Source: Nitrospira sp.
GTDB lineage: Bacteria > Nitrospirota > Nitrospiria > Nitrospirales > Nitrospiraceae
Direction: 5' to 3'
Assembly: GCA_030444405.1 (NCBI GenBank)
Contig: JARFPM010000052.1
Coordinates: forward strand, 1-33,684
DNA: 33,684 bases
A program made the translations under genes and the position numbers. Positions 1 through 8,704 of the stretch are shown here, one piece after another. Under the pieces are notes generated by a model. It had not been told where the DNA came from, searched no databases, and was given only the letters and a program-made list of their open reading frames with translations. Within the stretch, counting starts at the first letter, position 1, and the number at the start of each line of letters is the position of its first letter.

Positions 1-179
1 GAAGATTTTAAAGTGTTGGTTTAAGGAGTCGGATACCTTTCATTCCCCGACCTTGCCACGACGAAGCACGTTTTTCCACAAGCATGTCCTTATGGAGTGA
101 GCCTTTTGAGAGTTCGATAGTGTGAGCACATCAGGGGATGTTCGCCGTGCCAGTACCAACGGCGTTACTTCACTGCTAG

Positions 180-272
180 CTTCGCAGATTTTCCCGCATG
201 GAGATATTTTATTAATCCCCGCCGACATTTTGCGCCCTTCGGCAATGGCCCAGACGATCATCGATTCGACGA
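180..272 (-). pseudogene. Remnant of a second gltD 3' end
   Basis: Read on the minus strand this stretch encodes SMIVWAIAEGRKMSAGIN, which matches SLIVWAIAEGRKMAAGIN near the C-terminus of the intact gltD at 1314-2750 (15 of 18 residues). By eye the DNA is about 85% identical over the best 49 bases, and most differences are silent in the gltD frame. Homology starts abruptly near base 272, at the tail of the 72-aa gene, and fades around base 180. There is no gltD-like stop, and the frame runs on into unrelated sequence. It is the terminal fragment of a diverged gltD, separated from the intact gene by a three-gene cassette, and is probably not functional. Confidence 0.75.
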
Positions 273-476
273 TCCCGTCGCATCCCATTCTTCCTTGGTC
301 ATCATCCGCCTCGGCTTCAAGGCTCCGGTCGCATAGGCCAGCTGCAGTACCTCCTCTAACCAGGCTATTCGTTGCGTCGGCGTCGCCATCAATGTCGCAG
401 CAAGCAGATTCTGGTCATCGGCACTCCAATTGACTTCCCCAGTTGGCTCTGAAGAAGGTGCCGGCTTATCGGTCAT
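258..476 (-). CDS. Small conserved protein of nucleotidyltransferase cassette (72 aa)
   Basis: This 72-residue protein has a disordered, Pro/Ser/Glu-rich start followed by a short amphipathic helical segment (about residues 27-60) with the pattern ATPTQRIAWLEEVLQLAY and then GALKPRR. I recognise this pattern loosely from small proteins encoded next to AbiEii-like nucleotidyltransferases; no function is known to me. Its ATG overlaps the stop of the upstream nucleotidyltransferase gene by four bases (ATGA), so the two are translationally coupled. Its last codons run to the edge of the gltD 3' remnant, which makes this gene the distal end of the cassette. It may be an antitoxin or accessory subunit, but that is inferred from position only. 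Confidence 0.65.
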   Translation of the reverse strand: MTDKPAPSSEPTGEVNWSADDQNLLAATLMATPTQRIAWLEEVLQLAYATGALKPRRMMTKEEWDATGSSNR

Positions 477-1120
477 TTACGGATTCCCTTGCCTCTTGTC
501 CTCCGTCCTTTTCGAATAACCTGTTTCCTAAGTAGCGAGCTGATGTCGTTCCACAGTTCCGGCATATCGAGCGCCTCCCCAAATTCTTCAACATATTTCC
601 TGATGTACTCCACATCCAGACGAGGTTGTGACCCAACAATGCCTCGAATGTCTTCGAGATCCTTCGGACGATGTGCGATCGCTTTCATCACGATCAGGTC
701 TTCCGGCGTGGGTATAGGAATATGAACCCCGCCACGCCGTTTCATCTTTGCTCGTTTTACTGCAAGAAACTCAAATGGAATCCGCCCCTGATTGATATCA
801 ATAGGGGTTCCAGTGGCGTCGTGCCGTAGCAGTAACATGGCTGACCTGCGCATGAACTCGGCAGGATGTTTGATACGAGGAGAGAGTCCTACTGTGGTTG
901 CTTGAGCCAAGAAGTGATCGAGGTCCTTGTCATCGATCATCACGGTCGCATCGATATCGATAGTCAAACGTGCCTGACCGAGCACACTTGAGGCCACACC
1001 TCCTATGATCATGCCTTGTTTCTTGGATTTCTTGAGAAGCTCGCACAACGCGCGGAGAGCAGGAAGAACCGGAGAGAGAAACTGGGACTTTATGCTGCGA
1101 GGCCTTTTAGGCGGCGCCAC
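473..1120 (-). CDS. AbiEii/MNT-like nucleotidyltransferase (215 aa)
   Basis: The protein has a basic N-terminus, then IIGGVASSVLGQARLTIDIDATV at about residues 39-61. This is the GG...R.T.DID nucleotidyltransferase motif, with the metal-binding Asp pair in the DID segment. A later segment, TPEDLIVMKAIAHRPKDLEDI, is typical of AbiEii/DUF6036-type proteins, in which the K...R..KDL.DI helix closes the domain. Such proteins occur as toxins in toxin-antitoxin or abortive-infection pairs, or as uncharacterised NTases. The start overlaps the upstream 75-aa gene by 31 bases and the end overlaps the 72-aa gene by 4, so all three form one translational unit behind gltD. The substrate is unknown. Confidence 0.8.
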   Translation of the reverse strand: MAPPKRPRSIKSQFLSPVLPALRALCELLKKSKKQGMIIGGVASSVLGQARLTIDIDATVMIDDKDLDHFLAQATTVGLSPRIKHPAEFMRRSAMLLLRHDATGTPIDINQGRIPFEFLAVKRAKMKRRGGVHIPIPTPEDLIVMKAIAHRPKDLEDIRGIVGSQPRLDVEYIRKYVEEFGEALDMPELWNDISSLLRKQVIRKGRRTRGKGIRK

Positions 1121-1317
1121 CGGAGTTGGACCTCTCTTTCACCTTTCCGCCTAGCAGCGGCATACCGCTTCAGCAATCCCAACTCCACAGCAATCTCATA
1201 ACACTGATCCAATTGCCGTAGCTTTTCGTCAATAGACAGGCGACGGCGTTCATTGCTCTGAATCTTGTCCACTAATCGCCAGCGGTCTTGATAGGCTTTC
1301 GCTTCTTTCTTCGTCAT
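1090..1317 (-). CDS. Small charged partner of nucleotidyltransferase (75 aa)
   Basis: A highly charged 75-aa helical protein. It has an N-terminal YQDRWRLVDKIQSNERRRLSI segment, a central RQLDQCYEIAVELGLL helix and a C-terminal REVQLRWRRLKGLA tail. This layout (RW..V...E...R...LS.....QL......A..LGL...RW..LK) is one I recognise from short proteins encoded just upstream of AbiEii-like nucleotidyltransferases. Its ATG overlaps the gltD stop by four bases (ATGA), and its own 3' end overlaps the nucleotidyltransferase start by 31 bases. It could be the antitoxin or adaptor of the cassette, but no biochemical role is known to me. Confidence 0.7.
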   Translation of the reverse strand: MTKKEAKAYQDRWRLVDKIQSNERRRLSIDEKLRQLDQCYEIAVELGLLKRYAAARRKGEREVQLRWRRLKGLAA

Positions 1318-2750
1318 TTCACGGCCGTTTTCGCCGACTTCCCGGCTTGCAGATACTGATTGATCCCTGCCGCCATCTTGCGTCCTTCGGCGATGGCCCA
1401 GACGATGAGTGAGGCGCCGCGTTTGGTGTCGCCGCCGGCAAAGACACCGTCGAGGTTGGTCATGAAATTCTCGTCCACTGATACCGCTCCCCGGGCGTCA
1501 TACTTTACACCGAGGTCATCGAGCAAGCCGCTCTTGACAGGACCGGTGAAGCCCATGGCCAGCAACACCAGATCGACATTCATCTCGAACTCGGTACCAG
1601 GCATCGGTTCAAACTTTCCGTTTTCAAACTTGACCCGGTTGGCATGGAGTTTTGTGACATGCCCATTGTGGCCGGTGAACTTCGTCGTGGACACACTCCA
1701 TTGCCGGTCACAGCCTTCTTCATGAGCGTGCGACGTACGAAGTTGCATCGGCCAGAGCGGCCAGGGGGTTGACTCAGCCCGTTGCGGCGGCGGTTCCGGC
1801 AGCAATTCAAATTGATGCGCTTCGGCACAGCCCTGACGGTGCGCAGTGCCGAGACAGTCGGACCCCGTATCACCTCCACCGATGATGACCACCCGTTTCC
1901 CCTTCGCCGTAATCGGCTCGTCGGTCATGGGAATGCCGGCCGTTCGTTTGTTCTGTTGGGTGAGATATTCCATCGCGAGATGCACACCCTTCAATTCACG
2001 TCCGGGAATCGGCAACTCGCGCGCCTGTTCGGCCCCCATGGTGAGGCCCACCGCATCGAACTGTTGGCGCAACTGTTCGCTGGTAATCTCCTTGCCGACG
2101 ACAACGCTGGTTTGGAACTTCACCCCCTCGGCCTTCATCTGTTCCAACCGTCTGTCGATCACCCACTTCTCCATCTTGAAGTCGGGAATGCCGTAGCGAA
2201 GCAGACCCCCGATCCGATCGGATTTTTCGAAGACGGTCACCTCATGGCCAGCCCGAGCCAGTTGCTGTGCAGCAGCCAAACCCGCCGGACCGGAACCGAC
2301 GATCGCCGCGGTCTTGCCGGTTTTCACGACCGGTAGGATCGGCGTCACGAAGCCTTCGTTGAAGCCGCGATCGACGATGTTCCATTCGATGATGCGTATG
2401 GACACCGGATCATTGTTGATGCCCAGCACACAGGCCCCTTCGCAGGGCGCTGGACAGAGGCGTCCCGTGAATTCCGGGAAATTATTCGTGGTATGCAGGG
2501 CTTTCAGTGCATCCGCCCAACGGCCGCGATAGACGAGATCGTTCCACTCGGGAATCAGATTTACGACCGGGCAACCGGTGTGGCCTTGGCAAAACGGGAC
2601 ACCGCAATCCATGCAGCGCGCGCCCTGGGCCTTTAGTTTGTCCTCGGAGATCGGTTCGTACATCTCCTTCCAATCGAGCACACGCAGCTCGATCGGCTTA
2701 CGTTTCGGGCCCTCGCGGGCGTATTTCATGAAACCTTTCGGGTCACCCAT
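1314..2750 (-). CDS. gltD: Glutamate synthase, small (NADPH) subunit
   Basis: GltD feeds electrons from NAD(P)H to the large subunit for reductive transfer of the glutamine amide to 2-oxoglutarate, giving two glutamates. At 478 aa it has the usual length. The N-terminal cysteine clusters that hold 4Fe-4S centres are present (CMDCGVPFCQ and LCPAPCEGAC, about residues 46-110). They are followed by the FAD Rossmann motif GSGPAGLAAAQ (about 153) and a second nucleotide-binding motif GGGDTGSDC (about 293). The C-terminal GGDTKRGASLIVWAIAEGRK is the standard end of the family. It lies 77 bases downstream of gltB, with the spacer filled by the intergenic repeat. Its stop overlaps the next small gene by four bases, and part of its 3' end is repeated at about 180-272. 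Confidence 0.97.
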   Translation of the reverse strand: MGDPKGFMKYAREGPKRKPIELRVLDWKEMYEPISEDKLKAQGARCMDCGVPFCQGHTGCPVVNLIPEWNDLVYRGRWADALKALHTTNNFPEFTGRLCPAPCEGACVLGINNDPVSIRIIEWNIVDRGFNEGFVTPILPVVKTGKTAAIVGSGPAGLAAAQQLARAGHEVTVFEKSDRIGGLLRYGIPDFKMEKWVIDRRLEQMKAEGVKFQTSVVVGKEITSEQLRQQFDAVGLTMGAEQARELPIPGRELKGVHLAMEYLTQQNKRTAGIPMTDEPITAKGKRVVIIGGGDTGSDCLGTAHRQGCAEAHQFELLPEPPPQRAESTPWPLWPMQLRTSHAHEEGCDRQWSVSTTKFTGHNGHVTKLHANRVKFENGKFEPMPGTEFEMNVDLVLLAMGFTGPVKSGLLDDLGVKYDARGAVSVDENFMTNLDGVFAGGDTKRGASLIVWAIAEGRKMAAGINQYLQAGKSAKTAVK

Positions 2751-2756
2751 ATCCTT

Positions 2757-2826
2757 TAGTCCTGAGTGCTGAGAGTTGAGTGCTGAGTGAAAATCCTAAT
2801 CTCAGCACTTTCTTGCTTAGCACTTA
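2757..2826. repeat. Intergenic GTGCTGAG/CTCAGCAC repeat, gltB-gltD spacer
   Basis: The 77-base spacer consists almost wholly of short units related to GAGTGCTGAG and their complement. GAGTGCTGAG at 2778-2787 and CTCAGCACTT at 2801-2810 can pair into a hairpin with a 13-base loop. Read along gltB-gltD, the element ends in CACTCAGGACT, so the AGGA lies 9 bases before the gltD ATG and may act as its ribosome-binding site. The same arrangement fills the spacer at 12253-12321. There is no U-tract on the transcribed side, so it is not an intrinsic terminator. Confidence 0.75.
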
Positions 2827-2827
2827 T

Positions 2828-5800
2828 TCAATGCACCGCGATCGCTTTTCGTTTCCGCTCCTCAAGCACACGTTTGTAGTCAACCGGCATGACCTTGACA
2901 AACTTCGGCAAGGTGGCCTCGAATGCATCCAGCACCTGCTTAGCCTTACGGCTCCCCGTGTACATAAAGTGCTTGGTGATCAACCCGTGGAGCAGCTGCT
3001 TGTCTTCCTTCGCCGTCACCGGGTCCAGCTCGACCATCCCGGTGTTACAGCGGCTCTGGAACGTCCCGGCGTCGTCCAGCACGAACGCCACTCCCCCGGA
3101 CATGCCAGCCGCGAAGTTGCGACCTGTCCTGCCGAGCACCACAACCACACCACCGGTCATGTACTCACACCCGTGATCGCCTGTTCCTTCAACCACGGCC
3201 TGCGCCCCGCTGTTGCGGACTGCAAACCGCTCACCCGCCATCCCGTAGAAATAGGCCTCTCCTTGCGTAGCTCCATAAAGCGACGTGTTGCCGATCAAAA
3301 TCGTCTCTTCCGGGCTATAAAGGATGTTCTTCGGCGGGAAGACGATGACCTTGCCGCCGGACAATCCTTTTCCGATGTAGTCATTGGACTCCCCTTCCAG
3401 CGTCAGCGTGATGCCTTTCGCGAGGAAGGCTCCGAACGATTGGCCGGCCGAGCCAACAAACTTGATCGAGATCGTGTCTTCCGGCAACCCGTCTGGCCCA
3501 TACTTCTTCGCAATCTTGCTCGAGAGGACCGTGCCGGTCGTCCGGTTGATGTTCCTGATTGGGAGATCGAGTTTGACTTTCTCACCCTTCTCGATCGCCT
3601 CTTTGCAGAGCTCAACAAGCTTGTTGTCGAGGATGTCGGCAAGACCATGGTCCTGCTTCTGCACGCAATAGCGGGGTACCTCCGCCGGAACATCCGGAGC
3701 CGTCAGCAGCGGCGTGAGATCCAGTCCTTTAGCCTTCCAATGATCGACGGCTTTAGTGATCTTGAGCTTGTCGACACGGCCGACCATCTCGTTGATCGTC
3801 CGGAAACCGAGCTTCGACATCAACTGCCGGGCTTCTTCAGCCACAAAGAATAAGTAGTTGACGATGTGTTCCGGCTTGCCGTTGAACTTTTTGCGCAATT
3901 CAGGATCTTGGGTCGCGATCCCGACCGGGCAGGTGTTCAGATGGCACTTGCGCATCATGATGCAGCCTTCGACGATGAGGGGGGCCGTCGCGAACCCATA
4001 TTCTTCCGCACCGAGCAACGTGGCAATGACCACGTCGCGGCCGGTCTTCATCTGGCCGTCCGTTTCAACGCGGATGCGCCCCCGCAGATCGTTGAGGACC
4101 AACGTCTGGTGGGTCTCAGCCAGCCCCAGCTCCCAAGGGATCCCGGCATATTTGATCGACGACAACGGTGACGCACCCGTGCCGCCCGAGTCTCCGCTGA
4201 TGAGCACCTTGTCCGCATGGGCCTTGGCTACACCGGCTGCGACCGTGCCGACGCCGACTTCTGCCACCAGCTTTACGGATACACCGGCATCCACATTGGA
4301 ATTCTTGAGGTCGAAGATCAGCTGTGCTAAGTCCTCGATCGAATAGATGTCGTGGTGCGGCGGCGGCGAAATCAGTTGCACGCCCGGCGTGGCATACCGG
4401 AAACGAGCGATGTGCTCGTCCACCTTGTGCCCGGGCAGTTGGCCGCCTTCGCCGGGCTTGGCGCCCTGCGCCATCTTGATCTGCAATTCCCGGGCGTTCA
4501 CGAGGTAATGCGCCGTGACTCCGAATCGGGCCGACGCCACCTGCTTGATATAGCTGTTCTTCGAATCGCCGTTCGGCAAGGGTTTAAACCGCTCGGGATC
4601 TTCACCGCCTTCGCCGGTATTGCTCTTGCCGCCGAGCCGGTTCATGGCAATCGCCAGCGTTTCATGCGCTTCTTTGCTGATCGACCCGAACGACATCGCG
4701 CCGGTGTTGAATCGTTTGACGATTTCTTTGGCTGGCTCCACCTCTTCGATGGGAATCGGCTGGGGAGCGAACTTGAAATCCAGGAGACCACGAAGGCTCG
4801 ACCGCCGCTTGCTCTCGTCGTTCACGATCTGCGCGAATTCGGCGTAGGTCTTCGGGTCATTCGAACGGCTGGCATGCTGCAGCTTGTAGATCGTCTCCGG
4901 ATTCCAGTTATGGTGCTCACCCTGGATGCGGTAGTGGATCTCGCCACCGAAATCGAGTTGGCGAATCGCCGCGGGCTCATACGCCACGCGATGACGGCGC
5001 AAGGTTTCTTTGCCGATGTCGCAGATGCCGACTCCTTCTACGCGCGACGGGGTCCCGGTGAAGTAACGGTCGATGAGTTCGCGATTCAATCCGATCGCCT
5101 CGAAGATCTGCGCGCCACAGTAAGACTGCACGGTCGAGATGCCCATCTTGGAAAAGATCTTGAGCAGGCCCTTGTTGATGGCCTTGATGAACTTGCCCTC
5201 CGCCGTCTGCGCGTCGAGTCCTTCCGGCAGATAGCTGTCGCGTTCCATGTCGACGAGCGACTCAAAAACCAGGTACGGGTTGATCGTTCCGGCGCCATAG
5301 CCGATCAAGCAGGCAAACTGATGTACATCGCGCGGCTCTCCGGTCTCAAGGATCAAACCCACTTCGGTCCTTGTACATTCACGAACCAGGTGATGATGCA
5401 CGGCTGAAATGCCCAGGAGGCTCGGAATCGGTGCCCAGTTTTCATCGACGCCGCGATCGCTCAAAATAAGGAATTTGTAACCCTCCTTGATCGCCTCTGA
5501 GGCCTGCTGGCACAGCTCATCGACCGCCTCGCCAAGCCCATCCGGACCTTCGGCGACGCGGAACAACATGCGAAGCGTTTTGCTTTTGAAGTGCGGATCG
5601 GAAATGCCGCGGATCTTTTGCAAATCGGCGTTCGTGAGAATCGGCTGCTGCACCTTGATGCGGCGGCAAGACTCCGGCGATTCGTCCATCAAGTTCGGCT
5701 TCGGGCCGATGTTGGTCACGAGCGACATCACGAGCTGTTCGCGGATCGGGTCGATGGGGGGATTCGTCACCTGCGCAAAGAGCTGCTTGAAATACTTGAA

Positions 5801-7345
5801 CAGGAGCTGCGGCCGATCGGACAGCACCGCCAATGGGGTATCCGTGCCCATCGAGGAAATCGCTTCTTCGCCGGTCACAATCATCGGGGTAATGACCATC
5901 TTGAGCTCTTCGACCGTGTAGCCGAAGGCTTGCTGCCGCTGCCGGATCGTCGGGTGGTCGGGCTGCGGGACATTCAGCGGCTCCGGCAACTCGTCCAGCG
6001 AGACACCGTACTGCGTCACCCAACTGCGATAGGGTTTGCGGCCGACGATATCGGCCTTAATCTCCTCGTCATCGATGATGCGGCCCTGCACCGTGTCGAC
6101 GAGGAACATTCGGCCTGGTTGGAGCCGGCCTTTCATGCGGATATCTTTCGATTCAGCCGGCAAGACCCCTGCTTCGGATGCCAGGACCACGAGACCGTCG
6201 GTCGTCACCTGATAGCGGCAGGGACGCAGCCCATTCCGGTCCAACGTCGCACCGATCATTTTGCCGTCGGTAAAACAGACGGCCGCCGGCCCGTCCCACG
6301 GCTCCATCATCGCCGCGTGATACTGGTAGAAGCCCCGACGATCCAGATCCATCTGGGCATTCGCCACCCACGGTTCGGGAATCAACATCATCATGGCATG
6401 CGGCAGCGAACGTCCCCCGAGCAACAGAAATTCGAGGGCATTGTCCAGACAGGCCGAGTCGCTTTGATTCTCAGAGACGATCGGGAACAGTTTCTCCATG
6501 TCGTTCCCGAACAGCTCGGAATGAAGGCGGCCTTGGCGGGCCTTCATCCAATTGACGTTCCCCTTCAGTGTATTGATCTCCCCGTTGTGGCACACATATC
6601 GATAGGGATGGGCCCGCGACCAGGTAGGAAAGGTGTTCGTACTGAAGCGTGAGTGCACCAAGGCCAGTGCGCTCACCATCCGTTCATCGGTGAGGTCCTG
6701 GTAATAGGCGGCCATTTGATGCGGCAACAGCAGCCCCTTATAGACGATGGTGTGGGCCGATAAGCTGGATACGTAGAAATGTTCGCGTCCTTGAATGGCC
6801 GACTCCGCCACGGCCTTTTCAACCCGCTTGCGGATCACGTACAGCTTTCGCTCGAACTGGGCCTCATTCAAGGCATCGCGCGCGATGAAGATCTGCCGCA
6901 TGAACGGCTCGGTCGTTCGCGCTTGGGCACCAATCTGGTCGCTCTTGACCGGCACGTCGCGCCAACCCAGCAGACGCAGACCTTCTTGCACAAGAATGTC
7001 CGTGAACAGCTTCTCGCAGAGCCGTCTGGAGTCCGCATTGGGCGGCAGAAACAACTGCCCCACCCCGTACTCACCGACTTCCGGCAATGACACGCCGGCA
7101 TCACCTGCGACCCGCTTCAGGAACGCGTCAGGAACCTGCAGAAGAATTCCGGCTCCATCTCCCGTGCAGGGGTCACAGCCTTGCGCGCCTCGATGGGTAA
7201 GATTCTCCAATACTTGAAGTCCTTTTCGGACAATGTCATGGGATTTCTTCCCTTTGATGTTGACGACAAAGCCGATCCCACAGGAGTCTTTCTCGTGCTG
7301 AGGATCGTAGAGCCCTTGTTGGCGGGGAAATCCAGGAATATTCAT
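2828..7345 (-). CDS. gltB: Glutamate synthase, large subunit
   Basis: This 1505-aa protein has the four-part GltB layout. The N-terminal class II amidotransferase domain has its catalytic cysteine at residue 22 (KDSCGIGF), implying removal of a 21-residue propeptide. A central domain follows, then the FMN-binding synthase domain ([37 protein letters not shown]) with the 3Fe-4S cysteine motif [21 protein letters not shown]. The C-terminal domain is a GXGXG beta-helix. It hydrolyses glutamine, channels the ammonia to 2-oxoglutarate and works with GltD in the cytoplasm. It is the first gene of the operon. Upstream, only a weak ribosome-binding site (TAGGTAC before ATG) is visible. Promoters for it and for the divergent ispB-like gene must lie in 7346-7569. 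Confidence 0.98.
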   Translation of the reverse strand: MNIPGFPRQQGLYDPQHEKDSCGIGFVVNIKGKKSHDIVRKGLQVLENLTHRGAQGCDPCTGDGAGILLQVPDAFLKRVAGDAGVSLPEVGEYGVGQLFLPPNADSRRLCEKLFTDILVQEGLRLLGWRDVPVKSDQIGAQARTTEPFMRQIFIARDALNEAQFERKLYVIRKRVEKAVAESAIQGREHFYVSSLSAHTIVYKGLLLPHQMAAYYQDLTDERMVSALALVHSRFSTNTFPTWSRAHPYRYVCHNGEINTLKGNVNWMKARQGRLHSELFGNDMEKLFPIVSENQSDSACLDNALEFLLLGGRSLPHAMMMLIPEPWVANAQMDLDRRGFYQYHAAMMEPWDGPAAVCFTDGKMIGATLDRNGLRPCRYQVTTDGLVVLASEAGVLPAESKDIRMKGRLQPGRMFLVDTVQGRIIDDEEIKADIVGRKPYRSWVTQYGVSLDELPEPLNVPQPDHPTIRQRQQAFGYTVEELKMVITPMIVTGEEAISSMGTDTPLAVLSDRPQLLFKYFKQLFAQVTNPPIDPIREQLVMSLVTNIGPKPNLMDESPESCRRIKVQQPILTNADLQKIRGISDPHFKSKTLRMLFRVAEGPDGLGEAVDELCQQASEAIKEGYKFLILSDRGVDENWAPIPSLLGISAVHHHLVRECTRTEVGLILETGEPRDVHQFACLIGYGAGTINPYLVFESLVDMERDSYLPEGLDAQTAEGKFIKAINKGLLKIFSKMGISTVQSYCGAQIFEAIGLNRELIDRYFTGTPSRVEGVGICDIGKETLRRHRVAYEPAAIRQLDFGGEIHYRIQGEHHNWNPETIYKLQHASRSNDPKTYAEFAQIVNDESKRRSSLRGLLDFKFAPQPIPIEEVEPAKEIVKRFNTGAMSFGSISKEAHETLAIAMNRLGGKSNTGEGGEDPERFKPLPNGDSKNSYIKQVASARFGVTAHYLVNARELQIKMAQGAKPGEGGQLPGHKVDEHIARFRYATPGVQLISPPPHHDIYSIEDLAQLIFDLKNSNVDAGVSVKLVAEVGVGTVAAGVAKAHADKVLISGDSGGTGASPLSSIKYAGIPWELGLAETHQTLVLNDLRGRIRVETDGQMKTGRDVVIATLLGAEEYGFATAPLIVEGCIMMRKCHLNTCPVGIATQDPELRKKFNGKPEHIVNYLFFVAEEARQLMSKLGFRTINEMVGRVDKLKITKAVDHWKAKGLDLTPLLTAPDVPAEVPRYCVQKQDHGLADILDNKLVELCKEAIEKGEKVKLDLPIRNINRTTGTVLSSKIAKKYGPDGLPEDTISIKFVGSAGQSFGAFLAKGITLTLEGESNDYIGKGLSGGKVIVFPPKNILYSPEETILIGNTSLYGATQGEAYFYGMAGERFAVRNSGAQAVVEGTGDHGCEYMTGGVVVVLGRTGRNFAAGMSGGVAFVLDDAGTFQSRCNTGMVELDPVTAKEDKQLLHGLITKHFMYTGSRKAKQVLDAFEATLPKFVKVMPVDYKRVLEERKRKAIAVH

Positions 7346-7532
7346 GTACCTATCTCGTTCAGAGGATGAGAGTTTTCCCTATGGTATGGGGGAATGGAGC
7401 ACGCGAGAAACCTTTGGGTGGATTTGCCCCATAGCGCCCAGGGTGAACCTCACCCGATTGTTAAGATGGGACCTTACTGGATGGGTCATTCTTCTGTCAA
7501 GGTTACGATAGGCGCATACCTCTTTCATTTGC

Positions 7533-7562
7533 TTGACTTTATTTCCTCGGCTGCCATACCAT
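7533..7562 (+). promoter_or_regulatory. Candidate sigma-70 promoter, leaderless, for ispB-like gene
   Basis: TTGACT at 7533-7538 and TACCAT at 7557-7562 are separated by 18 bases. The expected transcription start falls at about 7569, directly at the ATG (7570). No Shine-Dalgarno is visible, which fits a leaderless mRNA. The -10 match is only 4 of 6. Confidence 0.4.
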
Positions 7563-7569
7563 CCGCCGC

Positions 7570-8574
7570 ATGGCACAAGGTCCAGTGATCGCAACCCTGC
7601 ACAGCATGTCGGATGTGTGGGACGCCTATCGCGGTGAACTGGACGGAGTAGAGGATCGAGTTAGAAAAAACCTCGACTCCAGCGTGACTCTTGTCAATAC
7701 GGTCGCCGCTCACATTTTGAGCGGTGGAGGCAAGCGTATCAGACCCCTCCTCTTACTCCTGTCGGCTCGCCTCTGCGGCTATCCTGGAACCGAGCACCAT
7801 CAGCTCGGCAGCATCGTGGAATTCATCCATACCGCCACCCTCTTACACGACGATGTCGTTGATGACGCCGATCTCCGGAGAGGCAGAAGAACCGCACGCA
7901 AGGTGTGGGGGAACCAGATCAGCATTCTGGTCGGTGACTACCTCTATACGAAGGCCATGTGCAAAGTCGTCGAGTTCCAGAGTCAAGGCATCAATGAAGT
8001 CCTTGCCGAGGCTTGCAAGAAAATGGCGGAAGGTGAGGTCCTTCAGCTGTACTATAACGGTAATCCCTCGATGCCGGAGATCGATTATATCAAGATCGTC
8101 GAGCACAAGACCGCCGGCTTGATTGCCGCGGCTTGCCGCATGGGTGCCATTCTGGCCGAGGCTTCCGAAACGCAACAGAAGGCGCTGTTCCGCTTCGGCC
8201 AATACCTCGGCATCGCCTTTCAAGTCGCCGATGATACCTTAGATTACATCGCAAACGGCGAATCGCTCGGAAAAACGATCGGCCAGGATCTCCGGCAGGG
8301 AAAAGCGACGCTGCCCCTTTTGCATCTGTTGCAGCATTGCTCAGAGCAGGACCGCCAGATGATCAAGGATCGAATGGAAACTCGGACTCTCAGCACCCCC
8401 GACCTTGAACGGATCCTGTTTCTGATGGCCGATTTCGGTTCGATCACCTACGCGATGGATCGAGCGAGCTCCTATATCACCGCCGCCAAACACGAGCTCG
8501 AACGCTTCGACGATAGTACCGCACGGCGCGCGCTGTTGGTCGCAGCTGATTATATGATTACCCGAGACCGGTAG
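7570..8574 (+). CDS. ispB: Polyprenyl diphosphate synthase (IspB/HepT type)
   Basis: A trans-prenyl diphosphate synthase of 334 aa. It condenses isopentenyl diphosphate with an allylic diphosphate to build the side chain of menaquinone or ubiquinone. The first Asp-rich motif is LLHDDVVDDADLRRGRRT (about 94-111) and the second is VADDTLD (about 222). GGGKRIRP near residue 52 binds the IPP phosphate. Length and spacing suit long-chain (octaprenyl or similar) enzymes rather than short-chain IspA, but chain length cannot be read by eye. There is no ribosome-binding site before the ATG; a second in-frame ATG (MSDVWDAY) lies 12 codons inside. It is transcribed away from gltB. Confidence 0.92.
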   Translation: MAQGPVIATLHSMSDVWDAYRGELDGVEDRVRKNLDSSVTLVNTVAAHILSGGGKRIRPLLLLLSARLCGYPGTEHHQLGSIVEFIHTATLLHDDVVDDADLRRGRRTARKVWGNQISILVGDYLYTKAMCKVVEFQSQGINEVLAEACKKMAEGEVLQLYYNGNPSMPEIDYIKIVEHKTAGLIAAACRMGAILAEASETQQKALFRFGQYLGIAFQVADDTLDYIANGESLGKTIGQDLRQGKATLPLLHLLQHCSEQDRQMIKDRMETRTLSTPDLERILFLMADFGSITYAMDRASSYITAAKHELERFDDSTARRALLVAADYMITRDR

Positions 8575-8704
8575 CTGTCTTCCCGCCAGCTGGAAGGACG
8601 CTAGGCCGTAGGAGCGGCACGGCGTAGGGCGAAAGGATCCCGCTCTCTCCTGTAACCATCAAACAAACCGTCGTCACTGTCACGACATTGCCAAGGGGTT
8701 GTTC

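Noticed and set aside
40-288. 82-aa minus-strand open frame at the window start
   Set aside because: Only the part matching the gltD C-terminus is meaningful. The rest has no family pattern or proper start, so it is listed as a gltD remnant.
2778-2810. Hairpin between gltB and gltD as a terminator
   Set aside because: There is no T-tract on the transcribed side and gltD must be cotranscribed. The same sequence recurs in another operon, so it is a repeat.
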